A stretch of 6,196 bases of DNA from Candidatus Cloacimonadota bacterium (GTDB lineage: Bacteria > Cloacimonadota > Cloacimonadia > Cloacimonadales > WRIO01), in assembly GCA_023230175.1 (NCBI GenBank), contig JALNXV010000223.1, forward strand, positions 1 to 6,196, written 5' to 3'. The number at the start of each line of letters is the position of its first letter. Positions within the stretch are counted from its first letter, which is position 1. The notes beneath the pieces were generated by a model. That model did not search any database. It was not told the origin of the DNA and worked only from the letters and a program-made list of their open reading frames with translations. The position numbers and the translations under genes were made by a program. Positions 1 to 5,608 of the stretch are shown here, in pieces.

Positions 1-2
1 GC

Positions 3-113
3 AGCATGACGGTGAACAAGCCATCATTTCTAATGCTCATGACTTCGGTAGGCACTGCTTATAGGCGTCCCGATGGTGTCTATGTTGTTCCCATTGGCTG
101 CTTGAAAAACTGA
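3..113 (+). CDS. Possible C-terminal end of an unidentified protein (5' partial)
   Basis: Frame 3 is open from the left edge to a TGA at 111-113 and gives 36 residues ending in GVYVVPIGCLKN. The composition (RRPDGVYVVPIG) looks like a folded beta-strand terminus rather than random translation, and the next recognised gene is on the same strand, so a gene ending here is plausible. Against this, the fragment is short, and frame 2 is also open to 61 with an equally protein-like stretch (HDGEQAIISNAH). A frameshifted remnant is therefore possible. I cannot assign a family from this length. The sequence to the left of the window would settle it. Confidence 0.33.
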   Translation, partial: SMTVNKPSFLMLMTSVGTAYRRPDGVYVVPIGCLKN

Positions 114-134
114 CTCACAGAATTTCCTACTTCG

Positions 135-223
135 ATGGAGACCATGGCGAGGACCGAACGGTAGGAGACTATGGATTGACTATGGAGACCATGGCAAGGA
201 CCGAACGGTAGGAGACTATGGAT
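135..223. repeat. Two tandem copies of a 42-bp repeat, period 47 bp
   Basis: Copy 1 is at 135-176 and copy 2 at 182-223. They differ at one position only (G149 versus A196), so identity is 41/42, and a 5-bp spacer (TGACT, 177-181) separates them. Each copy is internally repetitive: it opens with GGAGACCATGG and closes with GGAGACTATGG, flanking a core AGGACCGAACGGTA that contains the small inverted repeat ACCG-AA-CGGT. The period is not a multiple of three, so this is not a repeated protein motif, and I see no good reading frame through it. It sits between the possible gene end at 113 and the promoter of the YhcH gene. It may be a copy of a dispersed intergenic repeat family or a local duplication; the window alone cannot distinguish these. 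Confidence 0.9.
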
Positions 224-245
224 CTGAATGATTAACCGGCAGAGC

Positions 246-274
246 TTGAGAAAAAGCTGAATTAGTGCTTTCAT
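246..274 (+). promoter_or_regulatory. Candidate sigma70-type promoter for the YhcH-family gene
   Basis: A -35-like TTGAGA (246-251, 5/6 match) is followed after 17 bp by a -10-like TTTCAT (269-274, 4/6 match). A TG dinucleotide one base before the -10 (266-267) gives an extended -10. Transcription would start near 281, leaving a very short leader that contains just the ribosome binding site. An inverted repeat, AGCTT (243-247) with AAGCT (254-258), overlaps the -35 and could be a protein-binding site, but it is short. This is prediction by eye only. Confidence 0.4.
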
Positions 275-297
275 TTACGTATCTGAAGGGGTGTGCA

Positions 298-744
298 ATG
301 ATTTTCGACACGATTGACAATATGAAAGACTATTACAAGGAAATGCCAGAGCTTGAAGAAGCAGCATCTGTTCTGATGAGTTTTCCGAAACAGTGCGGTT
401 CTTATCCTATGAGGGCTCAAGGCTGCCGATATGCACTGAGCCAGTACACCACCAGAGCAAAGGGGACAAGCGGATTCGAGGTCCATCATAAGTTCGCCGA
501 TGTGCAGATACTTCTCGAAGGGGAAGAATTCATAGATCTGGCCTTTCCAGAAGGCCTGAAAGAGCGGTGCGCCTTTGATGAATCCCAGGACATACAGTTC
601 TTCGATGGTGAGACACGCTGCCGCATGCTGATGAAAAAGGGCTGCTTTGTTGTTTTATTTCCTGGAGAAGCTCATGAACCATGCCTTGAGTGCCGCCCTG
701 AAACATCCTCTGTGCACAAGATTGTATTCAAGATACTGATCTGA
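298..744 (+). CDS. YhcH/YjgK/YiaL family (DUF386) cupin-like protein
   Basis: This 148-residue cytosolic protein belongs to the family of E. coli YhcH, YjgK and YiaL, small beta-sandwich proteins found beside sialic-acid and sugar-acid catabolism genes. A role in sugar anomer or epimer handling has been suggested for the family, but its chemistry is poorly settled. Visible hallmarks are the segment FEVHHKFADVQILLEGEE at about 60-77, carrying the acidic/histidine metal-site residues Glu61, His63 and His64. A second segment, FPGEAHEP, is at 121-128 with His126, and the C-terminal strand HKIVFKI is at 140-146. The length is normal for the family. The ATG at 298 is chosen because GAAGGGG (285-291) lies six bases upstream. 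An in-frame GTG at 265 would add 11 residues unlike the family. The gene probably has its own promoter. No convincing terminator follows it, so read-through into the TRAP genes is possible. Confidence 0.9.
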   Translation: MIFDTIDNMKDYYKEMPELEEAASVLMSFPKQCGSYPMRAQGCRYALSQYTTRAKGTSGFEVHHKFADVQILLEGEEFIDLAFPEGLKERCAFDESQDIQFFDGETRCRMLMKKGCFVVLFPGEAHEPCLECRPETSSVHKIVFKILI

Positions 745-819
745 GCTCCACTAGATAAATCATTTTTTTCCTCGGAATCACGAAGCATAAGGATTTGGCC
801 AGAAACAAAAGAAAAAAAG

Positions 820-853
820 TTGACAGCCTCAAAAAACCATGCAACCATATAAC
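820..853 (+). promoter_or_regulatory. Candidate promoter of the TRAP/aldolase operon
   Basis: A perfect TTGACA (820-825) follows an A-rich stretch (804-818). The best -10-like sequence is within CATATAAC (846-853). This gives a spacer of 20 or more bases, longer than the usual 17, and the 17-bp position reads AACCAT, a poor match. Either the promoter needs an activator or DNA distortion, or the -35 match is fortuitous. The region 745-906 is the only long gap before dctP and must carry the promoter unless transcription continues from the YhcH gene. Confidence 0.4.
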
Positions 854-885
854 CTGTAAGACAGGTATACAGGTTGTGTCTGTCA
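821..885. promoter_or_regulatory. Probable operator: palindrome ACCTGT-N3-ACAGGT within a cluster of ACAG/CTGT half-sites
   Basis: The core is a perfect 6-bp-arm palindrome: ACCTGT (852-857), AAG, ACAGGT (861-866). A further ACAGGTT at 869-875 is also complementary to AACCTGT at 851-857. An outer pair, TGACAG (821-826) and CTGTCA (880-885), is a perfect inverted repeat that overlaps the -35 box. In total five ACAG/CTGT half-sites fall within 65 bp just before dctP. The core fits the general shape of FadR-family GntR operators (GT and AC separated by a few bases), and a FadR-type regulator is encoded at 5609, so it is the obvious candidate to bind here. The palindrome lies immediately downstream of the candidate -10, which suits repression. 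As RNA, the 851-857 arm could pair with either downstream copy, so a leader hairpin is the alternative reading. Confidence 0.5.
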
Positions 886-906
886 TATCAGAAAAAAGAG
901 GTTAAT

Positions 907-1923
907 ATGAAAAAAGTAATTATTGCTTTGCTTATCGTTGCTGTTGCTCTCGTATCTGCATTTGCGCAGGGCGGAGCTGAAACCACGAGTGCAGCCAAGC
1001 CGGTAGAGCTGGTTTATACCATGACCGCTGTCCCGACCGATGCTCACGCGGGTGCAATGCAGGTCTTCAAGAAAACAGTTGAAGAACTCTCAGGCGGACA
1101 GATCATCGTCAAGACGTTCGACTCCGCATCGCTTTTCAAGCAGGAACAGGAAGTTTCTGCCGTAAAGTCAGGCCAGGCCGACATGACCGCCACGGCTGCT
1201 CCATGGCTCACCGATGGATCTCCATGGGTATCGATGTTCACAGCAGGCTACATGTTCAAGTCCTACGAGCACATGACAAAAGTCATGAATGGCGAAATCG
1301 GACAGGAAGTGTTTGACAGAATCGCAAAAGAGCAGGGCATCCGCGTTCTCGGTGCTGAGTACCTTGGAACAAGACAGCTGAACATGGTCGCTGACAAAGC
1401 TATCAAAACTCCTGCCGACCTCAAGGGCGTTAACCTCAGAATGCCTAACTCGGATTCGTGGATCTTCCTTGGAAAAGCTCTTGGAGCCAACCCGACACCG
1501 GTTTCATTCTCCGAGCTTTACATGGCTCTCCAGACCAAGACCGTAGACGGACAGGAAAACCCGCTTCCAACCGACAAGAATGCAAAATTCTATGAAGTCA
1601 CCAAATCCATCACGATCACCAACCATGTTGTTGATTCAGTATGGCCGTGCATCAACGAAGCCAAATGGCAGTCCCTGACCGATCAGCAGAGAGAGTGGAT
1701 CAAGGAAGGCGTTAAGGCTGGAATCGAATACTGCGACAAGACCAATCTGGCAGCCGAAGCCGAGCTTATTGATTTCTTCAAGGGCGAGGGGCTGAAGGTT
1801 TACTATGCAGACCTCGATGCATTCAGCAGTGCAGTTCTCGATAAGTATCTGAAGAGCGACTATTCCAAGACCTGGGATATGGATCTTTATAAGAAAGTCC
1901 AGGACGCAGGGAAGGGCCTGTAG
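907..1923 (+). CDS. dctP: TRAP transporter periplasmic solute-binding protein, DctP family
   Basis: This 338-residue exported protein binds the substrate and delivers it to the DctQ/DctM membrane complex. A signal peptide is clear: KK at 2-3, a hydrophobic core at 4-19 and a likely signal peptidase I site after AFA (residue 20). There is no lipobox cysteine, so it is probably free in the periplasm. Family hallmarks include LGTRQLNM with Arg156 and, above all, GVNLRMP with Arg178, the conserved arginine that in most DctP proteins salt-bridges the substrate carboxylate. The segment FSELYMALQTKTVDGQENP is at 201-219. This supports an organic-acid ligand but does not name it. The ATG at 907 is chosen because AGAGG (897-901) precedes it by five bases and the signal peptide begins there. 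A strong terminator follows the stop, suggesting more binding protein is made than membrane subunits. Confidence 0.95.
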   Translation: MKKVIIALLIVAVALVSAFAQGGAETTSAAKPVELVYTMTAVPTDAHAGAMQVFKKTVEELSGGQIIVKTFDSASLFKQEQEVSAVKSGQADMTATAAPWLTDGSPWVSMFTAGYMFKSYEHMTKVMNGEIGQEVFDRIAKEQGIRVLGAEYLGTRQLNMVADKAIKTPADLKGVNLRMPNSDSWIFLGKALGANPTPVSFSELYMALQTKTVDGQENPLPTDKNAKFYEVTKSITITNHVVDSVWPCINEAKWQSLTDQQREWIKEGVKAGIEYCDKTNLAAEAELIDFFKGEGLKVYYADLDAFSSAVLDKYLKSDYSKTWDMDLYKKVQDAGKGL

Positions 1924-1937
1924 GCCTATTGTTCAAT

Positions 1938-1975
1938 GGCTGGGCGGGCTTTTGTTCCCGCTCGGCCTTTTTTTT
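1938..1975 (+). terminator. Intrinsic terminator between dctP and dctQ
   Basis: An 11-bp stem, GGCTGGGCGGG (1938-1948) with CCCGCTCGGCC (1957-1967), includes two G-U wobbles and closes an 8-base loop. Eight T residues follow directly (1968-1975). It begins 14 bases after the dctP stop and is the strongest terminator signal in the window. Because dctQ starts only 13 bases beyond the T-run with no room for a promoter in between, it most likely works as a partial terminator that lowers expression of the downstream genes relative to dctP. The AGGCC at 1922-1926 could pair with GGCCT at 1964-1968 as a competing structure. Confidence 0.88.
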
Positions 1976-1981
1976 AAGGAG
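1976..1981 (+). promoter_or_regulatory. Ribosome binding site that fixes the dctQ start
   Basis: AAGGAG begins at the base after the terminator T-run and lies six bases before the ATG at 1988. An upstream in-frame TTG at 1952 would start inside the terminator loop and has no such site, so 1988 is preferred. Confidence 0.8.
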
Positions 1982-1987
1982 CCTGTA

Positions 1988-2545
1988 ATGAAGACCGTGA
2001 AGAAAGTCCTATTGTTTCTTAGGGATGTCATCGAGCTTTATATTCCGATGGTGTCTTTCTGCCTTCTTTTCCTCGCATTCGTGCTTCAGGTAGTTTCAAG
2101 GTATGTATTCAACCATCCCTTCACCTGGACAAACGATGTCATCGTCCTTGGATTCTGCTGGTCGGTTATTCTAGGCGCCTGCTATACGATGAGAAAGAAA
2201 GGGCATGTGCAGTTCACAATGCTCTATGATATCTACAAGCCCAAAGTGGCGGCGCTTCTTAGACTCTTGGGAAATGTGATAATAATTGCCACCTTCATCT
2301 GCCTGGTTATTCCATCAGTGAAGTTCTCGATCTTCCAGAACTTCCAGAAGACGGCAGTGCTTCGCATAAGCCTGACGTGGGTATTCCTGCCTTTTGCCTA
2401 TTTCCTGTGCTCAGTCATAGGATACAGCATAGAGCCATGCGTTGAGGATGTGAAAGTGCTTATGGGCATCATTCCTGATGCACAAGAGCATAAAATCGAT
2501 GCAGATATGAAAGCGGCAGCAAACGCCGGGGAGGAGACGAAATGA
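1988..2545 (+). CDS. dctQ: TRAP transporter small permease subunit, DctQ family
   Basis: This 185-residue inner-membrane protein is the small subunit of the TRAP permease, which pairs with DctM and docks the loaded binding protein. Four hydrophobic helices are visible at about 18-38, 50-66, 88-110 and 128-147. The family signature between helices 1 and 2, QVVSRYVFNHPFTWTND (33-49), is well preserved, and RKKGHVQF follows helix 2 at 69-76. The C-terminus (about 150-185) is a hydrophilic tail of about 35 residues rich in Glu, Asp and Lys. The stop overlaps the start of dctM as ATGA (2542-2545), so the two are translationally coupled, as expected for subunits of one complex. Confidence 0.93.
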   Translation: MKTVKKVLLFLRDVIELYIPMVSFCLLFLAFVLQVVSRYVFNHPFTWTNDVIVLGFCWSVILGACYTMRKKGHVQFTMLYDIYKPKVAALLRLLGNVIIIATFICLVIPSVKFSIFQNFQKTAVLRISLTWVFLPFAYFLCSVIGYSIEPCVEDVKVLMGIIPDAQEHKIDADMKAAANAGEETK

Positions 2546-3831
2546 GCCTTGGCCTTGTTGTAACGCTTGTCGTTTTCGTATTGATTTTCATTTTGAAGAT
2601 GCCGATAGCAATAGGCATGCTCAGTGCATCGGCCTGCTATCTTCTCATAACCGGTGCCGACCTTTCGCTTGTCGTGAACCAGGTGATGAATACATTCTAC
2701 ACTAACTACGTGATCATTGCTGTGCCTCTGTTTATATTCACGGCAAACGTGATGAATTCCGGCAAAGTCACTGAGATGGTCTTCAAGTTCTGCAACGGAG
2801 TCTGCAAGAACCTTCAGGGAGCATTGGGACAGGTGAATATTCTGGGCTCATTGATCTTCTCTGGAATGACCGGCTCGGCGATTGCCGATGCGGCAGGCCT
2901 TGGAAAGATTGAGATTCAGGCGATGAAAGATCAGGGGTACGATGATGGCTTTTCATGTGCTGTCACTGCTGCTTCTGCGACTATCGGGCCCATCTTCCCG
3001 CCTTCGATTCCTCTTGTCATCTATGCAATGCTTTCCAGCACTTCAGTCGGAGCTCTGTTCATGGGCGGAATGATTCCTGCGATTCTTCTGACAATTGCAC
3101 TGATGATCTATGTCGGAATCGTTTCGAAGAAGAGACGCTACCCTAAGGGTGAGCCGATTTCCCGTCATGATTTCAAGGTATTCGTGATCAATGCGATTCC
3201 AGCATTGCTTACGCCGGTGGTCCTTCTTGTTGGAATATACACTGGAATAATGACGCCGACCGAGGCTGGTGCTGTGGCTGGATTGTATGCGCTTCTTATC
3301 TCGATCTTTGCTTATCATGCAATGGGCTGGAAAGAACTGATTGAAGTGATCAAGCAGACAATCAAGGACATCGGTGCGACTTCGATCATGATTGGAGCTT
3401 CCACTGTAATAAGCTACATCGTTGCCAGAGAAGGGCTGGCTTCTTCGCTTGGTGCCTGGATTCTGTCCATCACCACTAGCAAGTATCAGTTCCTGCTGCT
3501 TGTGAACCTTGTGATTCTGCTTCTTGGAATGTTCATTGATACCTCGACTATACAGCTTGTATTCGTCCCTATCATGATTCCTGTAGCACGAGCATTGGGA
3601 ATAGATATGATTCACTTCGGACTTGTTGTCACGTTCAACATGATGGTCGGATTGTCCACTCCGCCGTTTGGAATGCTGCTGTTCATAACAAGTGGGATAT
3701 CAGGAACGCCTCTGAAGAAGATAATGAAAGAGATAATGTGGCCGATTGTGGTTATGCTTATAGTTCTTGTGCTGATTACTTATATCCCTGAAATCGTGCT
3801 GTTCCTCCCCAAGGCTGCAGGGCTTATCTGA
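2542..3831 (+). CDS. dctM: TRAP transporter large permease subunit, DctM family
   Basis: This 429-residue polytopic membrane protein forms the transport path of the TRAP system and drives uptake with an ion gradient (Na+ in characterised members). It is hydrophobic throughout, with roughly a dozen membrane segments, and has the normal family length. Recognisable conserved stretches are GSAIADAAGLGKIEIQAM (111-128), the TIGPIFPPSIP segment (147-157), a TPTEAGAVAGLYA stretch at about 245-257, and near the C-terminus the GMFIDTSTIQLVFVPIMIP and NMMVGLSTPPFGM blocks that form the second inverted half. The start ATG at 2542 overlaps the dctQ stop and is preceded by GAGGAG (2531-2536). The next gene begins 21 bases after the stop, so it is almost certainly cotranscribed. 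Confidence 0.95.
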   Translation: MSLGLVVTLVVFVLIFILKMPIAIGMLSASACYLLITGADLSLVVNQVMNTFYTNYVIIAVPLFIFTANVMNSGKVTEMVFKFCNGVCKNLQGALGQVNILGSLIFSGMTGSAIADAAGLGKIEIQAMKDQGYDDGFSCAVTAASATIGPIFPPSIPLVIYAMLSSTSVGALFMGGMIPAILLTIALMIYVGIVSKKRRYPKGEPISRHDFKVFVINAIPALLTPVVLLVGIYTGIMTPTEAGAVAGLYALLISIFAYHAMGWKELIEVIKQTIKDIGATSIMIGASTVISYIVAREGLASSLGAWILSITTSKYQFLLLVNLVILLLGMFIDTSTIQLVFVPIMIPVARALGIDMIHFGLVVTFNMMVGLSTPPFGMLLFITSGISGTPLKKIMKEIMWPIVVMLIVLVLITYIPEIVLFLPKAAGLI

Positions 3832-3838
3832 TGAACTG

Positions 3839-3844
3839 AAGGAG
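3839..3844 (+). promoter_or_regulatory. Ribosome binding site that selects the start of the class I aldolase
   Basis: AAGGAG lies only two bases before an ATG at 3847 but eight bases before a second in-frame ATG at 3853. Two bases is too close for normal initiation, so 3853 is taken as the start. The upstream choice would add only Met-Lys. Confidence 0.65.
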
Positions 3845-3852
3845 ATATGAAG

Positions 3853-4776
3853 ATGAAGAAAACATATTCGGGCTGCTGGCCCACAATGATAACCCCATTC
3901 ACCGATGATGACAAAGTCGATTTCAAAGCAATAAGGAAACTGGTTGACTGGTACGTCGATCGTGGCGCTGATGGAATTTTCTCCGTTTGCCAGTCTTCTG
4001 AGATGTTCTATCTGACTCTGCAGGAGAAGCTTGATATTGCAAAAGCGGTAGTTGATGCCAACCAAGGCAGGATCCGAATCATTGCTTCTGGGCATACTGC
4101 CGATGACCATCAGCAGCAAATCGATGAGCTTGGCGCAATGGCCAGAACCGGTGTGGATGCTGTTGTTCTTGTTTCGAACAGGATGGCTAGGAAAGAGGAT
4201 GGCAGCGATGTATTTGACAAGAATGCCGATGACATCTTCCGCCAGCTTCCTGATGTGACTTTCGGTCTTTATGAGTGTCCGTTTCCTTATCTCAGGCTTC
4301 TCACTGATGAGTTTCTAGGAAGCTGTGCCCGCAGTGGAAAGCTTGTATTCCTCAAGGACGTAAGCTGCTCGAAGGAAATCGAGAAGAGAAGAGTGCAGGT
4401 GGTCAATGGTACAGGACTTTCATTGTTCTGTGCCAATACTGCAACGCTTCTGGATGCATTGCAGTATGGCTACAGCGGCTACAATGGTGTAATGGGAAAC
4501 TTCCATATCGATATCTACAAATGGCTCTATGAAAACTTCAAGCTGCATCCTGAGAAAGCACGGTATGTGATGGATTGGCTTACAATGGCTGCTGTAACCG
4601 AGGCCCGCTGCTATCCGGTGAATGCAAAGTATCACTGTCAGCTGACTGGAATCCCTATGAGCCTCCATACCCGAAGCAAGGATGTTTCACTGCTTAATGA
4701 AAACTGCCGGATGGAAATTGAGAGCCTGATCAGGCTTGAGACAAGAATCCGGACCGAGCTTGGCTTGAAGGCCTGA
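3853..4776 (+). CDS. DHDPS/N-acetylneuraminate-lyase superfamily class I aldolase with an altered pyruvate-binding loop
   Basis: This 307-residue cytosolic protein has the (beta/alpha)8 fold of the DapA/NanA family, whose members form a Schiff base with pyruvate or a 2-keto acid. Numbered from the ATG at 3853, Lys168 (in FLKDVSC) is the Schiff-base lysine, and Tyr140 (in LYECPFPY) is the catalytic tyrosine of the usual YNxP motif. The N-terminal WPTMITPF is the typical first strand. The loop that binds the pyruvate carboxylate is normally GTTGE or GSTGE but here reads CQSSE (46-50), so the first threonine of E. coli DapA is replaced by glutamine. I therefore do not assign lysine biosynthesis or sialic-acid cleavage. 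Its position after a TRAP transporter and before a second aldolase points to catabolism of the imported acid. It could also be a dehydratase or a lyase for another 2-keto-3-deoxy acid. Confidence 0.88.
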   Translation: MKKTYSGCWPTMITPFTDDDKVDFKAIRKLVDWYVDRGADGIFSVCQSSEMFYLTLQEKLDIAKAVVDANQGRIRIIASGHTADDHQQQIDELGAMARTGVDAVVLVSNRMARKEDGSDVFDKNADDIFRQLPDVTFGLYECPFPYLRLLTDEFLGSCARSGKLVFLKDVSCSKEIEKRRVQVVNGTGLSLFCANTATLLDALQYGYSGYNGVMGNFHIDIYKWLYENFKLHPEKARYVMDWLTMAAVTEARCYPVNAKYHCQLTGIPMSLHTRSKDVSLLNENCRMEIESLIRLETRIRTELGLKA

Positions 4777-4780
4777 TTCG

Positions 4781-5587
4781 ATGGATTATGCTCAGAATAT
4801 CCTGAAGAAGATGAAAGAAGGACATCTTTCCTGTATTGGAGGACATGTCTTTCTTTCTGATCCAGTGATAAGCAATGCGATGGCGATGTACGGATACGAC
4901 TTTCTATGGATTGATGCTGAGCATGGTCCGTTTGACAAACATAATCTCATGCAGCACATAATTGCTGCCAACGAAGGCGGAGCAGCTGCCCTGGTAAGGG
5001 TGGCTTCTTCCGATCCTGCTGTGATCAAGCCTGTTCTGGAGATGGGAATCGACGGAATCATCATTCCTCAGATTCTGTCAGCCGAAGAAGCCAGATGTGC
5101 AATTCAGGCTTGCCTGTATCCCCCGGAAGGAATCAGAGGCTATGGACCGAGGCGGGCGAACCGCTATGGAATCATTCCAGATTCAGAGTATCTTTCCTCT
5201 TCCAGACGCTCTTTCCTGCGGATTCTTCAGATTGAGCATATCAATGCAGTTGAGCATATTGATGAGATTGCAGAAGTCGATGGGGTCGATGTGCTGATCA
5301 TCGGGCCGAATGATCTGAGTTCTTCCGCAGGACTGCTTGGGCACTCAACGGATGAGAAGATTCTGGGTTTGGCCAGAAGAGTCATTGCTTCAGGATCGAA
5401 GCATTCAATCCCAGTAGGCGTATCGATAGGGCCGGATCCTTCTGTGATGAAGATCTGGGCAGAACTTGGCGTGGATTTCATCAGTACCGGCGATGATATT
5501 TCTTTTTTGAGAAACGGTGCCTTATCAACTATTTCAGCGATTGGAAAACTCAAACAGCGGTTGACTGATTCTGTTTCAAGGTGTTAG
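4781..5587 (+). CDS. HpcH/HpaI family class II (metal-dependent) 2-keto acid aldolase
   Basis: This 268-residue cytosolic protein matches the family of 4-hydroxy-2-oxoheptanedioate aldolase (HpcH/HpaI), 2-keto-3-deoxy-L-rhamnonate aldolase and 2-dehydro-3-deoxyglucarate aldolase. These cleave 4-hydroxy-2-keto acids to pyruvate and an aldehyde. The active site looks intact: WIDAEHGPFD with the catalytic His48, LVRVASSDP with Arg73, YPPEGIRGYG at 113-122, and the metal ligands Glu152 (LQIEH) and Asp178 (IIGPNDLS). Length is normal. It starts four bases after the preceding stop with a modest GAAGG (4767-4771) nine bases upstream, so coupling to the preceding gene is likely. The exact substrate cannot be read from these motifs; an acidic sugar derivative would fit the transporter context. 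Confidence 0.92.
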   Translation: MDYAQNILKKMKEGHLSCIGGHVFLSDPVISNAMAMYGYDFLWIDAEHGPFDKHNLMQHIIAANEGGAAALVRVASSDPAVIKPVLEMGIDGIIIPQILSAEEARCAIQACLYPPEGIRGYGPRRANRYGIIPDSEYLSSSRRSFLRILQIEHINAVEHIDEIAEVDGVDVLIIGPNDLSSSAGLLGHSTDEKILGLARRVIASGSKHSIPVGVSIGPDPSVMKIWAELGVDFISTGDDISFLRNGALSTISAIGKLKQRLTDSVSRC

Positions 5588-5608
5588 GTTCAATATACGG
5601 AGTGACTG

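Noticed and set aside
80..274. A 64-codon minus-strand open frame across the tandem repeat
   Set aside because: The repeat period of 47 bp changes frame between copies, so the two copies do not encode the same peptide. No ribosome site or family resemblance supports it.
739..768. A terminator after the YhcH gene (short ATCT/AGAT pairing before a T-run at 763-769)
   Set aside because: The stem is only four base pairs around a 10-base loop and is A/T-rich, and the T-run is separated from it, so it does not meet a reasonable standard.
851..906. A riboswitch in the dctP leader
   Set aside because: The pairing is limited to short ACCTGT/ACAGGT arms and matches no riboswitch core I can recognise. 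A protein operator is the simpler reading.
3043..3615. A 190-codon open frame on the minus strand within dctM
   Set aside because: It lies wholly opposite a well-supported DctM gene, and its translation is rich in His, Ser, Arg and Gln with no recognisable domain, as expected for the reverse complement of a membrane-protein gene.
3853..4776. Naming this gene dapA or nanA and the operon a sialic-acid operon
   Set aside because: The pyruvate-binding loop is CQSSE rather than GTTGE/GSTGE, and no nanE, nanK or nagB-type genes are present, although TRAP, YhcH and a GntR regulator do occur with sialic-acid genes elsewhere.
5227..5553. A 108-codon minus-strand open frame opposite the HpcH/HpaI aldolase
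   Set aside because: It is a shadow of a gene with an intact active-site motif set and shows no domain of its own.
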